DNA of 64,000 nucleotides. Source: Legionella worsleiensis. GTDB lineage: Bacteria; Pseudomonadota; Gammaproteobacteria; Legionellales; Legionellaceae. Positions 1 to 11,455 of this stretch are shown one piece after another. The DNA lies in contig NZ_LNZC01000031.1 in the NCBI RefSeq assembly GCF_001467535.1, positions 242,959-306,958 on the forward strand. Reading direction: 5' to 3'. How positions within the stretch are numbered: position 1 is the first letter of the stretch; every line of letters begins with the position of its first letter. Made by a program: the position numbers and the translations under genes. Below the pieces are notes generated by a model, which was not told the DNA's origin, ran no database searches, and saw only the letters and a list, made by a program, of their open reading frames with translations.

Positions 1-331
1 TACGTTTGCCTCCTTCGTATGATTTGGCTCGCTGTGAATTAATTTCCCAGGCGGGTTGATCGTCTTGTTTGATTATAATGTGCGGCGTTTTAAGAAGATG
101 AATGTTGTTTTTAGGAATATGTTGCATTAACGGGGTGGTTAGTACATTAATCATTATTCCTTCGGGGTTAAATTGTCTGACTGTTAATTGAGTAACAGTA
201 GAGTCTATGCTGGTTGCCAAGGCATCAGCATCGAGAGTAATGTGTTTTTTTGCGCCATTAAAATACCAGATGGAACACGTGAGTAGTGCTAACGCTAGAA
301 AAAGCCAGAGGACTTGTTTGATGGCATTCAT
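1..331 (-). CDS. lptC: LptC, LPS export periplasmic protein (3' end outside window)
   Basis: The first 110 codons of an LptC-like protein, which bridges the inner-membrane LptBFG extractor to periplasmic LptA. The start MNAIKQVLW leads into one N-terminal membrane anchor (about residues 4-20), then a periplasmic beta-type segment. The ATG overlaps the kdsC stop as ATGA, and kdsD-kdsC-lptC is the usual order for LPS genes in gammaproteobacteria. LptC sequences diverge strongly, so the call rests mainly on context, the anchor and size. The C-terminal part lies beyond base 1. Confidence 0.8.
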   Translation of the reverse strand, partial: MNAIKQVLWLFLALALLTCSIWYFNGAKKHITLDADALATSIDSTVTQLTVRQFNPEGIMINVLTTPLMQHIPKNNIHLLKTPHIIIKQDDQPAWEINSQRAKSYEGGKR

Positions 332-855
332 TGTCGTAGATAACCTTCAAGTGCTAAATCCATTTTATCTTGTGCATTGAGAATAAAGTCGCAGAGTTCT
401 CTGACTGCTCCCCGGCCACCGGTTTGTTGTGTTTGCCAATCGGCAAATTCTTTAACCTGAGTTACGGCATTTCCAACCGCAACACCTAAACCTACTTGCT
501 GAATCAGTGGCAAATCGGGTAAATCATCGCCTATATAAGCAAATTGCTCGTCTTGCAGACCTAACGTTTCTTTCAATTGCTGGTAGGCATTGCGTTTATC
601 TACTTGCCCTTTGAAGTAATGAACTACTCCTAATTGTTTCATGCGATGATCCACCACTGCATTGCGAGCAGTAGTTATCACAGCAACATCTATACCTGCT
701 GCCATGAGCAGTTTTAAACCCATACCGTCCTGAACATGAAACGATTTCAGTTCATTGCCATGATTGTCTATGTGCAGTAATCCATCGCTGAGTACTCCAT
801 CTACATCACAGATAAGACATTTTACTTTTTTTGCTTTTTCAAATAATTCGTTCAT
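328..855 (-). CDS. kdsC: 3-deoxy-D-manno-octulosonate 8-phosphate phosphatase KdsC
   Basis: 175 aa, HAD-superfamily phosphatase that dephosphorylates KDO 8-phosphate to KDO for lipid A-core synthesis in the cytoplasm. The HAD nucleophile motif DVDGVLSDG has its aspartates at residues 17 and 19, and the late metal-binding motif GDDLPDLPL begins at residue 109. There is no cap domain, as expected for the KdsC (C0) type, and the length is normal. It sits between kdsD (15 bp upstream) and lptC (4-nt overlap), so the three are probably one transcript. Confidence 0.95.
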   Translation of the reverse strand: MNELFEKAKKVKCLICDVDGVLSDGLLHIDNHGNELKSFHVQDGMGLKLLMAAGIDVAVITTARNAVVDHRMKQLGVVHYFKGQVDKRNAYQQLKETLGLQDEQFAYIGDDLPDLPLIQQVGLGVAVGNAVTQVKEFADWQTQQTGGRGAVRELCDFILNAQDKMDLALEGYLRQ

Positions 856-870
856 ATAGGGTTCTCTGTA

Positions 871-1833
871 TTAAAATACGCCTGCTTTAAGAAGATCGTG
901 CAAGTGAAGCACAGCATGCGGTATGTTTTTATCATCTACAACTACCAAAGAAGAAATACTGTGCTTTTGCATTATTGCCAAAGCTTCAGCAGCTAGCATT
1001 CCTTTGCGGATTGTTCTGCAGTTTTGCGTCATTACTTCTGCAAGTTGAGTTGTATTAATGTCGTATTGACGGGTCAACGTTCTGCGAATGTCGCCATCGG
1101 TGTATACCCCGACCAGATGGCCATGATTGTTGACAACGCAGGTCATGCCCAGTTTTTTTTCGGTTACTTCTATTAGCGCTTCGCTTATAGTTGCTTTTTC
1201 GTTGACCAGTGGGAGGTTATCTCCATGGTGCCATAAATCGTCAATTTTGAGTAACAATTTTTTGCCTAACGAGCCTCCAGGATGAGACAAAGCAAAGTCT
1301 TCAGCGCTAAATCCCCTGGCTTGTAAAAGAGCTATTGCCAGTGCGTCTCCCATGACCAAAGACACAGTGGTACTCGTTGTGGGCGCTAGACCGAGAGGAC
1401 ATGCCTCTTGCTTGATGCTGACATCCAGATTGACGTCGGCGGATTTTGCCAGAGTAGAATCAGGATTTCCTGTTAAGGTAATCAGCGGAACTTCAAGACG
1501 TTTTAGCAAAGGGAGTATGGTTACTATTTCATGGGTATTCCCTGAGTTGGAAATAGCAACAACGGTATCCAAAGCGGTGATCATGCCTAAATCACCGTGG
1601 CTTGCTTCACCGGGATGCATAAAAAATGCAGGGCTGCCGGTGCTGGAAAAGGTGGCTGCCAGTTTGTTGGCAATATGCCCTGATTTGCCCATTCCGGTGA
1701 CTACGATTCGTCCCTTGCAGGCAAGCAACAACTCGCAGGCTTTTTCAAATCGCTCATCAATTCGCTGAGACAATTCGAAGACAGCCTGGGCTTCAGTTTC
1801 AATAACCGCAAGTCCGAGTGTGCAAAAATTCAT
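871..1833 (-). CDS. kdsD: Arabinose-5-phosphate isomerase KdsD (SIS plus two CBS domains)
   Basis: 320 aa. It converts ribulose 5-phosphate to arabinose 5-phosphate, the first committed step to KDO. The N-terminal SIS domain (about 35-170) contains GMGKSGHIANKLAATF at 47-62 and the HPGEASHGDLG segment near 73. Two CBS domains fill about 200-320. Length and architecture match E. coli KdsD/GutQ. It is first in the kdsD-kdsC-lptC set and divergent from mlaF. No strong Shine-Dalgarno precedes the ATG at 1833. A long reading frame on the opposite strand (1352-1768) is a coding shadow. Confidence 0.95.
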   Translation of the reverse strand: MNFCTLGLAVIETEAQAVFELSQRIDERFEKACELLLACKGRIVVTGMGKSGHIANKLAATFSSTGSPAFFMHPGEASHGDLGMITALDTVVAISNSGNTHEIVTILPLLKRLEVPLITLTGNPDSTLAKSADVNLDVSIKQEACPLGLAPTTSTTVSLVMGDALAIALLQARGFSAEDFALSHPGGSLGKKLLLKIDDLWHHGDNLPLVNEKATISEALIEVTEKKLGMTCVVNNHGHLVGVYTDGDIRRTLTRQYDINTTQLAEVMTQNCRTIRKGMLAAEALAIMQKHSISSLVVVDDKNIPHAVLHLHDLLKAGVF

Positions 1834-2009
1834 AGGCAGTAAATACTGTTTTTTGTTTATTTTTCATTCTAACACAATGCTCTTGAATCATGTATCTCTA
1901 TTTTTTTTTAAAAATGAATTTTTTTTTATTGCAAACGCAATTAAAAACCACATTTTTTTTTTGAACCAGTATATACTTCTAAACTAAGACTAAAATTGGA
2001 AACTCGAGC
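1834..2009. promoter_or_regulatory. Divergent promoter region kdsD/mlaF
   Basis: A 176-bp, very AT-rich gap between divergent operons, with several long T tracts (around 1900-1930 and 1951-1962). A TATACT hexamer at 1972-1977 could be the mla -10 box, but no good -35 sits 16-18 bp upstream, so the exact promoter is unresolved. Confidence 0.4.
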
Positions 2010-2807
2010 ATGCCTGAAAATTGGGTTGTAGTTAAAAATCTCACGTTTACCCGGGATAATCGCTGCATTTTTGATGGCATAGACATGGTTGTGAAGCAGG
2101 GAAAAATTACTGCCATAATGGGCCCTAGCGGATCAGGAAAAACTACCTTGTTACGCTTGATAGGTGCGCAGCTGTTCCCTGATAGCGGCCAGGTTTTCGT
2201 TAACAACCAGAATATTCATGAGCTTTCCCGTAAAGCGTTGTACGATGCAAGGCGTAATATGGGATTATTGTTTCAAAGCAGTGCATTGTTTACTCATCTT
2301 TCTGTTTTTGAAAATGTCGCTTTTCCTTTGCAGGAGCACACTCGGTTAAACGATTCCATGTTGCGTGATATAGTGTTAATGAAACTTGAAGCAGTGGGTT
2401 TGCGTGGTGCGGCTCACTTGATGCCGGCTCAATTATCTGGGGGAATGGCACGACGCGTGGCATTGGCAAGAACTATTGCCCTTGATCCTCAACTGATGAT
2501 GTATGATGAGCCTTTTACTGGCCAGGATCCCATTTCTATGGGTGTTTTAGTGCGTTTGATTAAAAGACTCAATCAACTGTTGCACACGACAACCATTATC
2601 GTGTCTCATGATGTTGAAGAAACGTGCTCAATAGCCGATTACATCTACCTCATTTCAGGTGGAAAAATTATAGGTCAGGGAACTCCTGATGAGTTAATAA
2701 AATCCGAGGAGCCTCAAATCAAGCAGTTTATGCACGGAGAAGCGGATGGGGTTGTGCCTTTTCATTACCCGGCCAGACCTTATACAGAGGAGTTATTGGA
2801 TGCTTGA
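2010..2807 (+). CDS. mlaF: Phospholipid transport ABC ATPase MlaF
   Basis: 265 aa cytoplasmic ATPase of the Mla system, which maintains outer-membrane lipid asymmetry by moving phospholipids between the membranes. Walker A GPSGSGKT is at 38-45, the ABC signature LSGGM at 142-146 and Walker B LMMYDEP at 162-168, followed by the switch histidine in IIVSHD. First gene of a complete mlaFEDCB operon; its stop overlaps the mlaE start by 8 nt. Confidence 0.95.
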   Translation: MPENWVVVKNLTFTRDNRCIFDGIDMVVKQGKITAIMGPSGSGKTTLLRLIGAQLFPDSGQVFVNNQNIHELSRKALYDARRNMGLLFQSSALFTHLSVFENVAFPLQEHTRLNDSMLRDIVLMKLEAVGLRGAAHLMPAQLSGGMARRVALARTIALDPQLMMYDEPFTGQDPISMGVLVRLIKRLNQLLHTTTIIVSHDVEETCSIADYIYLISGGKIIGQGTPDELIKSEEPQIKQFMHGEADGVVPFHYPARPYTEELLDA

Positions 2808-3582
2808 TACAATCGCACGTCTTGGTAATCGTGGCGCACAGGTACTTTCGGGCATTGGCAATTCCGGCTTGTTTTTGTTTACCATGTTGTTCAGGAAGCC
2901 TAATATACCCAAATTATGGCCATTACTGCGCCAGCAACTCCACTTTGTTGGGGTGTTATCCTGCTTAATCATTGTTGTCTCGGCTTTGTTTATAGGCATG
3001 GTCGTAGGCCTTCAGGGCTACAATACACTGCAAAAGTTTGGTGCAGCAAGCCAATTAGGACAATTACTGGCTCTAAGCATTGCCCGTGAACTGGGACCGG
3101 TCATCAGTGCGTTACTGTTTGCAGGGCGAGCCGGCTCAGCTCTTACCGCTGAAATTGGCCTGATGAAGGCAACCGAGCAATTGTCCAGTATGGATATGAT
3201 GGGTGTGGATCCTTTGGGTCGAGTGATTTATCCCCGTTTTATGGCTGGATTTATCGCTTTACCAGTGCTTGCGTTAATTTTTTCAGCCGTGGCTATATAT
3301 GGCGGATATTTTATCGGGGTACACTGGTTGGGTGTGGATGACGGCAGTTTCTGGTCTAATATGCAGGCGGCAGTTAATTTTCGCATTGATATTTTAAGCG
3401 GAATAATCAAAAGTATCGTTTTTGCTTTTGTAGTAACCTGGATAGCGGTATTTCAGGGTTTTGAGTGTGTGCCAACAGCGGAAGGTATCAGTCAGGCGAC
3501 GACTAAGACAGTAGTTTATTCATCGCTTGCTGTTTTAGGGCTCGATTTTTTGTTGACTGCAATGATGATTGGAGATTGGTAA
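2800..3582 (+). CDS. mlaE: Phospholipid transport permease MlaE
   Basis: 260 aa inner-membrane permease of the MlaFEDB complex (MlaE/YrbE family). The start chosen is the ATG at 2800 (MLDTIARLG), which has an AGAGGAG Shine-Dalgarno about 7 nt upstream inside mlaF. An in-frame start at 2746 would overlap mlaF by 62 nt and lacks such support. Several membrane helices are visible, with the family segment [16 protein letters not shown] in the middle. Confidence 0.93.
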   Translation: MLDTIARLGNRGAQVLSGIGNSGLFLFTMLFRKPNIPKLWPLLRQQLHFVGVLSCLIIVVSALFIGMVVGLQGYNTLQKFGAASQLGQLLALSIARELGPVISALLFAGRAGSALTAEIGLMKATEQLSSMDMMGVDPLGRVIYPRFMAGFIALPVLALIFSAVAIYGGYFIGVHWLGVDDGSFWSNMQAAVNFRIDILSGIIKSIVFAFVVTWIAVFQGFECVPTAEGISQATTKTVVYSSLAVLGLDFLLTAMMIGDW

Positions 3583-4059
3583 ATGAGAAAGCAACGATAT
3601 GTAGACATCAGTGTGGGAATATTTATGTTGCTTGGCCTGATTGCCTTACTGGTTATGGTCATGAAAGTGAGCAGTTTTAATGATTTCATGTCACAAAAAG
3701 GCTATAGTGTTACTGCAGACTTTACTGACATTGGCGGTTTAAAGGTAAGAGCCCCGGTTACGGTTGCTGGTGTTCGCATTGGTGAGGTTAGTCGTATTGA
3801 ATTACAACCTGGCGATCTTAATGCACGGGTTACCATGACTTTAAGAAGTGATAAAAAAATACCCTTCGAAGATTCCTCTGCACGAATTTTAACCGAAGGC
3901 TTGCTTGGTTCCAATTATATTAGTATCGTTCCCGGTTTTGAAGATGAGGAAAGCGGTGATCATCCTTATTTACGGGATGGGGATGTGATTGCAAAAACTC
4001 AGGAAGCAATAATTCTTGAGAATTTAATAGGTCAATTATTATTTAATATCAAGAAATAG
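3583..4059 (+). CDS. mlaD: Phospholipid-binding MCE protein MlaD
   Basis: 158 aa. One N-terminal membrane anchor (about 8-28), then a single MCE/MlaD domain that forms the periplasmic hexameric ring of the MlaFEDB complex. DIGGLKVRAPVTVAGVRIG is typical of MCE domains. The ATG follows the mlaE stop directly, implying translational coupling. Length is close to E. coli MlaD (183 aa) with a shorter C-terminus. Confidence 0.93.
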   Translation: MRKQRYVDISVGIFMLLGLIALLVMVMKVSSFNDFMSQKGYSVTADFTDIGGLKVRAPVTVAGVRIGEVSRIELQPGDLNARVTMTLRSDKKIPFEDSSARILTEGLLGSNYISIVPGFEDEESGDHPYLRDGDVIAKTQEAIILENLIGQLLFNIKK

Positions 4060-4066
4060 GTGAATC

Positions 4067-4675
4067 ATGAGAGCATTGAAGACCATTTTAGTAGTTGCCT
4101 GTATGTCCTTATCCCAGATGATGTTGGCACAGACATCACCTGTACCCATGCTGGAACGAGCTGCTAACGAGATCATTGCAAAGCTCAAAGAAAATAAATC
4201 CAGCCTGAAGAGTAATCCTTCCATTATTCATAAGGCAGTAGAGACCTATTTATTGCCTAATGTTGACGTAATCGGTATGTCCCGATCCGTTTTGGGTCGT
4301 CAGGCATGGAACAAGGCATCGCCATCAGAGCGTAGTGAGTTTTCCAGAGCGTTTACCCGCTTGGTGATACGCACCTATTCCAGCCCACTGGCTGAATATT
4401 CTGATGAAACCATTCAGTTTTTACCTATTCGTGGTTCTTTGAACAGCAGGTTTATTCGAGTAAACAGTGTAATCGTTCGCTCCAAGGGACAAAACATTCC
4501 ACTAAGTTACAGCCTGATTGCCAAAAACGGCCAGTGGAAAATTTATGATATTAGCGTTGAGGGAGTGAGTTTGCTGCAAAGTTTCAGATCTCAGTTCGCT
4601 CAGGCACTGCAACATTCCAGTATTAACGAAGTGGTTAAGGAAATGCAGAAAAAACAAGTTAAGAAGGCTTCGTAA
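4067..4675 (+). CDS. mlaC: Periplasmic phospholipid shuttle MlaC
   Basis: 202 aa with a Sec signal peptide (cleavage plausible after MMLA, about residue 22). The MlaC/Ttg2D family carries lipid across the periplasm between the outer-membrane MlaA complex and MlaD. The fold-typical segments GRQAWNKASPSERSEF and FTRLVIRTYSSPL are present. It lies 7 bp after mlaD. Confidence 0.93.
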   Translation: MRALKTILVVACMSLSQMMLAQTSPVPMLERAANEIIAKLKENKSSLKSNPSIIHKAVETYLLPNVDVIGMSRSVLGRQAWNKASPSERSEFSRAFTRLVIRTYSSPLAEYSDETIQFLPIRGSLNSRFIRVNSVIVRSKGQNIPLSYSLIAKNGQWKIYDISVEGVSLLQSFRSQFAQALQHSSINEVVKEMQKKQVKKAS

Positions 4676-4677
4676 TT

Positions 4678-4959
4678 GTGGATAAAATTAATTTTAAACC
4701 CGGTGCAGAGCTAACGTTTAAATCAGTTGTATCCGTGCGCGCTAATCTTTTTAAAGCGTTAACGGATAACACTGCAGGAACTTTTTGCCTCGATTTAAGT
4801 GATGTAACCCATTGCGATAGTGCGGGCTTAGCGTTACTGATCGAGGCAAGAAAATTGTGCAAGCATCGTAACAAGGTGCTTGAAGTGATAGGGATATCTC
4901 CAGAAACTCAATCTTTAGCAGAATTTTGTGGAGTAAAGAGCATTTTAGAAACATCCTGA
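4678..4959 (+). CDS. mlaB: STAS-domain protein MlaB
   Basis: 93 aa cytoplasmic STAS protein that binds and regulates MlaF. It starts with GTG at 4678, 2 bp after the mlaC stop. The STAS core LDLSDVTHCDSAGLALLIEA, with the conserved serine in DSAG, is in the middle. It completes the mlaFEDCB operon. Confidence 0.9.
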   Translation: MDKINFKPGAELTFKSVVSVRANLFKALTDNTAGTFCLDLSDVTHCDSAGLALLIEARKLCKHRNKVLEVIGISPETQSLAEFCGVKSILETS

Positions 4960-5006
4960 ATAAAACAGCTTGAGTTAGGTACATACTCATCATCCCTGAG
5001 AATCTG

Positions 5007-5035
5007 GCCCGCATTTCGTGCAGGCTCGTTTTTTT
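5007..5035 (+). terminator. Candidate Rho-independent terminator after mla operon
   Basis: Hairpin GCCCGCA / TGCAGGC (one mismatch, loop TTTCG) followed by TCG and a run of seven T at 5029-5035. Confidence 0.6.
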
Positions 5036-5062
5036 GCTATAAAACTTCCTTTGGAATGACTG

Positions 5063-5068
5063 TATAAT
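5063..5068 (+). promoter_or_regulatory. Candidate -10 box for ibaG-murA
   Basis: A perfect TATAAT 70 bp before ibaG, just after the presumed mla terminator. No good -35 box is seen at 16-18 bp, so only the -10 is proposed. Confidence 0.35.
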
Positions 5069-5138
5069 CCTCTTTTTATATTTTTTTTTACAATCAGGGT
5101 AAAAAAATTTTATTTATTTCAATTAGTGAGCTAACTTT

Positions 5139-7400
<2,262 letters not shown>

Positions 7401-7438
7401 TTTTTACTTTAAAAACCATCTACCATTAATCTCTTCTC

Positions 7439-7471
7439 AGAGCAGTACCAGATAGTCTATGTTACTGCTCT
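7439..7471 (+). terminator. Hairpin downstream of the murA/NIF3 operon
   Basis: Perfect 9-bp inverted repeat AGAGCAGTA / TACTGCTCT with a 15-nt loop and no T run. Possible transcript end or processing site. Confidence 0.35.
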
Positions 7472-7496
7472 AAAGGTGATTCATCTTACAACGGGC

Positions 7497-7919
7497 GTAG
7501 CCTGTATTAGACAAAGTCGTAATACAGGAGGTCAGATTCCCTACCTAATCAAGTCGCCCTAAAAAACAAACGCACCAGATGAATCACCTCGATGACATCC
7601 CGCCATGAAAAAACATTCCCAGATTGGCTACCCTGTAATACGACTTCGTCTATTACAGGCTACATATATGAATTTGTGACTCATTTAGGCGTAGCCTGTA
7701 TTAGACGAAGTCGTAATACAGGTAGTCACATTCCCTATCTCATCAAGTCGCTCTAAAAAATAGACACATCAGATGAATCACCTCGATAACATCCTGCCAT
7801 GAAAAAACATTCCCAGATTGGCTACCCTGTAATACGACTTCGTCTATTACTGGCTACGTATACGGATTTGTGACTCATTTAGTAGGCGTAGCCTGTATTA
7901 GACAAAGTCGTAATACAGG
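7497..7919. repeat. Tandem array of a 195-bp unit carrying paired palindromes
   Basis: Two full units and the start of a third. Each begins with a 32-bp imperfect palindrome (GTAGCCTGTATTAGAC...GTAATACAGG) at 7497-7528, 7691-7722 and 7888-7919, spaced 194 and 197 bp apart. In units 1 and 2 a second palindrome in opposite orientation follows at 7632-7663 and 7826-7857. The roughly 100-bp spacer between palindromes is also repeated (compare the AGATGAATCACCTCGAT stretch in each). It resembles a REP/BIME-type intergenic repeat. No coding potential is seen. Confidence 0.85.
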
Positions 7920-8185
7920 TGGTCAGATTGCCTGTCTCATCAAGTTACGGTGAAAAAACAGGCGGCACCGGATGAATAATTTTTGCGTTATTATACTATG
8001 AAATAGCTTCCTTAAGTTGGACGATGATGTGGATAGCAAATTGAAATGAAAAGGGGGGAGCCTGTATTGATGTGGTCTAATGGATCTACACAGCCCAGTT
8101 AAAAGATAATAATCCTAAGGATATCTCAGGATAAGAAAGGCACTAAATGCTTTTGGCTAGCCTGTGGGTCGAGGAAAAAACCGAA

Positions 8186-8506
8186 GTTTGATGCGTGACG
8201 CTGGTGTTTTTTGTTTGATATAAAAAGAAATAAAAAGTAACAACAAGCAGCAATCACAATCAACCTGTTTTTGATAATGAATTAAACAGAAAATTTAAGT
8301 TCAATGAACCTAATCGGGCTTATGTATCTGATGTTACTTATATCCTAACACACGAGAGATGGATTTATCTGACGGTAATAATCGACTTGTTTTTCAGACA
8401 ATTCGTGGGTTGGGGCATGAATTTCCGAATGAAGACTGACACATTTTGTGATGCATTAATCATAGCCGTTTGGCAAAGAAAGCCAAAAACTCGCTACGCT
8501 AAATAA
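8186..8506 (+). pseudogene. Remnant of an IS3-family transposase (OrfB integrase core)
   Basis: Frame 8234-8506 reads KVTTSSNHNQPVFDNELNRK, then an rve-type core with SDVTYI, ERWIYLTVIIDLFFRQFVGW and DALIIAVWQRKPK, matching the IS3/IS911 group OrfB C-terminal half. Upstream, SLMRDAGV (from about 8192) is recognisable in another frame, so there is at least one frameshift near 8220. The part after WQRKPK (usually HSDRG and the catalytic glutamate region) is missing, and there is no upstream OrfA. Dead fragment. Confidence 0.8.
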
Positions 8507-8732
8507 CCTGTCACGTACTGACCTTTTAAAAAGGAAGCTTGGCTGTTCGCAACTGGGATTTTTATATCTCTGTAAAGGACGAGTTAACAGGATTTAGTGT
8601 ATATGATGAGTAAAAAGAGATGCGGGAGTTACCGAATTCCTTATTTTTTTATTCTGTCCTTTAGCTATCGCTCTTGTGCCCGCCCTGTATAGTGGGCTAA
8701 CATGTGACAATAGTTGCTAACGAATTGTTATA
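8507..8732. other. Spacer between IS remnant and exported protein gene
   Basis: No ORF, repeat or clear promoter is recognised here. It is probably IS-derived or decayed sequence plus the promoter of the following gene. Confidence 0.4.
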
Positions 8733-9326
8733 ATGATCAATTTTAAAAAATTACTGGTCTTTATATTTGTGCTTTGTTTTTACTCGCTGCATATACAAGC
8801 GAAAGAACTACAAAATAAAGCATTCAGAACGATCTGGCATCCAACTTACCTTGGAGAGCGCCTTGATTATTGCAGTTATGACGGAAAAGAGTGCGGTAAA
8901 GATTTAGCTAACCGATATTGTCGCATGTTGGGCTATGATTATTCCACTCAAAATGTGATTGCCTACAACGTCGGTTTAACGAATTATTTATCCAGTAGAA
9001 CGCAATGCAAAGGTTGGCGTTGTAACGGTTTTATGACCATAAGTTGTTCTACTGGATTATCGCACTCTCCTCCAAAACCCTACCACTATCGTGAAAAACT
9101 TTATGTATATCCACGATATAACGACTACAGAGTAGACTGGTGTTATGACAAAAATAAAGGTTGTGGTGCACGAGCTGCACATTCCTTCTGCAGCCGTATG
9201 GGCTATCTAAAGGCAAAAAGTTTTGTTAAAGAGATTCAAATAAGCGCCACTAAGTCAATTGGCAGCCAGGAATTATGTTTTGGTAATCAGTGTAATGCCT
9301 TTAAATCCATACTGTGTTATCGATGA
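8733..9326 (+). CDS. Exported cysteine-rich protein with two homologous repeats
   Basis: 197 aa with a Sec signal peptide (hydrophobic 7-19, cleavage likely after IQA, about residue 23). The mature part is an internal duplication. Each half has six cysteines in the same order (C-x5-C, then FC/YC before a MGY/LGY motif, then xC-x4-C and a final SC/LC), for example CSYDGKECG...YCRMLGY against CYDKNKGCG...FCSRMGY. This predicts three disulfides per repeat and a periplasmic or secreted location. No weight is placed on a named function. No good Shine-Dalgarno precedes the ATG. It lies next to mobile-element debris and could be accessory. Confidence 0.75.
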   Translation: MINFKKLLVFIFVLCFYSLHIQAKELQNKAFRTIWHPTYLGERLDYCSYDGKECGKDLANRYCRMLGYDYSTQNVIAYNVGLTNYLSSRTQCKGWRCNGFMTISCSTGLSHSPPKPYHYREKLYVYPRYNDYRVDWCYDKNKGCGARAAHSFCSRMGYLKAKSFVKEIQISATKSIGSQELCFGNQCNAFKSILCYR

Positions 9327-9534
9327 TGCAACTTGGGTAGATTGATGTAACTTCGTTGTTTTTGAATGATGAACTGAGGATATTTCACTGAATGTGTCCA
9401 AAGAGTTGTTGGTAATTCACTGGTCTTTAGGGTATTTTATTTATAACAGTTATTGATTTAGTGTCGGCAGTTTGTCAGTAAAAAGTACGTAACCGATACT
9501 TAATTTAAATTATCTCAAACTTAAGGATAGGTTT

Positions 9535-10956
9535 ATGAGTGACAATGAGACAATATACATCATTGATGATAATGAAAATCGTTGTGACAAGTTGAGAACT
9601 ATATTTGACTTTCTGGGGCAATCTACAACGGTTAGCACTTATAATAACTGGCAAAACACGAACACTTCTCATCCCGGTATTATTATTCTTGGGGCGCACT
9701 CCAAGCTTGAACAAACTCTCGCTCAACTGGATGCTTTGGTAGCGGTATTTTTCAAGGTTCCAATTATTGTCATCGATCATCAGCTTAATTCGGCGCAATG
9801 CGAGGACAGAAATGTTGTCGCTTGTCTTTCTTTTCCGTTCAGCTACCCTCAAATGCTCGAGGCATTGCACCGATGTCACATTGCTAAAGATGCGCTAAGA
9901 ATGATTACTGCCAGCACCCAAAGAACACCATTATTTCGAAGTTTGGTGGGCACAAGTGAGAGCATTAGCCTGGTTCGCAAGTTAATTGAGCAGGTGGCAA
10001 ATACCGAAGCCAGCGTTTTGATTTTAGGTGAGTCTGGAACAGGCAAGGAAGTCGTCGCCCGTAATATCCACTCATTATCGGCCAGAGCCAACAAACCGTT
10101 TATTCCCATTAACTGTGGTGCCATTCCTGGTGAATTATTGGAAAGTGAATTATTTGGCCATGAAAAAGGAGCGTTTACTGGAGCGATTACATCAAGACAA
10201 GGTCGTTTTGAACTGGCAAACGGAGGAACACTATTCCTTGATGAAATTGGTGACATGCCTTTAGCCATGCAGGTTAAGTTGCTCAGAGTATTGCAGGAGC
10301 GTTGTTTTGAGCGGGTTGGTTCAAATAAAAGCATTGATATTAACGTCAGGATCATTGCTGCTACTCATAGAAATCTGGAAGCTGCTATTGAAGAAGGTCA
10401 ATTCAGAGAGGATTTATTTTACAGGCTTAATGTTTTTCCTATAGAGGTTCCACCGTTAAGAAGCAGAAGCAGTGACGTGGCACTTTTGTTTAATGAATTA
10501 ATTTCTCGTTTCGAAGGGGAAGACAGACCTATAGTCAGGTTAATGCCTGATGCTATGGATGCATTATGCCGTTACAGTTGGCCAGGCAATGTAAGAGAAT
10601 TGGCAAATTTAGTTGAACGGTTATCTATTTTATACCCCAACGGCATAGTGTCTAAAAAAGATTTGCCGCAGCGTTTTCAGGGTGAATGTACTCTTTCTTA
10701 CACTGAACACAATTCAACCTATGCTGAGCGTGAAACGCTCATGCAGATTATTAGCCAGGATCCAGCAACTCTTGCAGACGGTATTGATTTAAAAGAACAT
10801 CTTGTTAAAACAGAGCTTGCGTTAATCAGCCAGGCTCTTGAGGAATCCGACTGGGTGGTGGCACACGCTGCAAGTTACCTCAATATGCGCAGAACAACCT
10901 TGGTTGAAAAAATGCGCAAATACGGCTTGACTCGCCCAGAGAAAGAAGAGCGCTAG
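9535..10956 (+). CDS. fleQ: FleQ, sigma-54-dependent flagellar master regulator
   Basis: 473 aa enhancer-binding protein. The N-terminal receiver-like FleQ domain (about 1-120) begins [13 protein letters not shown]. The AAA+ core has Walker A GESGTGKE at 165-172, the sigma-54 contact loop GAFTGA at 212-217 and Walker B LFLDEI at 233-238. A Fis-type helix-turn-helix lies at the C-terminus ([20 protein letters not shown]). Overall similarity is to Pseudomonas/Legionella FleQ, which activates flagellar genes with RpoN and can respond to c-di-GMP. Shine-Dalgarno AAGGAT lies 7 nt before the ATG. Monocistronic in this window. Confidence 0.9.
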   Translation: MSDNETIYIIDDNENRCDKLRTIFDFLGQSTTVSTYNNWQNTNTSHPGIIILGAHSKLEQTLAQLDALVAVFFKVPIIVIDHQLNSAQCEDRNVVACLSFPFSYPQMLEALHRCHIAKDALRMITASTQRTPLFRSLVGTSESISLVRKLIEQVANTEASVLILGESGTGKEVVARNIHSLSARANKPFIPINCGAIPGELLESELFGHEKGAFTGAITSRQGRFELANGGTLFLDEIGDMPLAMQVKLLRVLQERCFERVGSNKSIDINVRIIAATHRNLEAAIEEGQFREDLFYRLNVFPIEVPPLRSRSSDVALLFNELISRFEGEDRPIVRLMPDAMDALCRYSWPGNVRELANLVERLSILYPNGIVSKKDLPQRFQGECTLSYTEHNSTYAERETLMQIISQDPATLADGIDLKEHLVKTELALISQALEESDWVVAHAASYLNMRRTTLVEKMRKYGLTRPEKEER

Positions 10957-11384
10957 ACTTTAAATTGTTTATGCGGGATTTATGATGCCATTTGAGGGAC
11001 GAAAATCCTGATATTTCATAGTATAAAAATGTTAGGTCGTGTTGAAAATTGTCAAAACGCCCTTGATTCCAGAATAGAAATTTTGAACAAAAAAATCATT
11101 ACGAGCGTTAACGGCGCAATACGGAGCCTATCTTCGTTCAATCCTGTATTGGATTACTTCAGTTCGTTTTAAATTATTGTCTTGAAAAGAGACCTTGTGG
11201 ATCCTGTCGATAAACCGCAGGGAGTAGAGTTAGTATTATGGGTAATGATATGGCCACGGGACGTTGAGAATACGAAAGGTGTATCCCTTTTAAACAAATC
11301 GAGGGACACCATATTGCATCACATCTTTGGTTGAAAATTAAAGAAATAGATTGTAAACACATCAATTATGAAATAAATTCATAT
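10957..11384. other. Intergenic region with a short palindromic element
   Basis: About 430 bp without a supported gene. It contains an imperfect palindrome at 11033-11064 (TAGGTCGTGTTGAAAATTG...CGCCCTT) whose ends match those of the larger hairpin element at 49352-49433. A minus-strand reading frame at 11174-11365 has no family-like features and is not called. Confidence 0.5.
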
Positions 11385-11431
11385 CTGTAAATTGACAATG
11401 AAATAAATATAATGTCTTTAAGGATTAAGAC
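11385..11431 (+). promoter_or_regulatory. Candidate promoter and operator-like palindrome of the 682-aa gene
   Basis: TATAAT at 11408-11413 with CTGTAA at 11385-11390 (17-bp spacer, weak -35). Immediately downstream is an 18-bp imperfect palindrome GTCTTTAAGGATTAAGAC at 11414-11431, at the expected transcription start, where a repressor could bind. Confidence 0.35.
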
Positions 11432-11455
11432 GCCTTAGCCTTTAGAGAACTCATT

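Noticed and set aside
1352..1768. 138-codon frame antisense to kdsD
   Set aside because: Shadow of a well-conserved gene on the other strand; no domain and no start signal.
7497..7919. CRISPR-like array
   Set aside because: Repeat unit is about 195 bp with conserved spacers and there are no cas genes; it is a tandem duplication of palindromic repeats.
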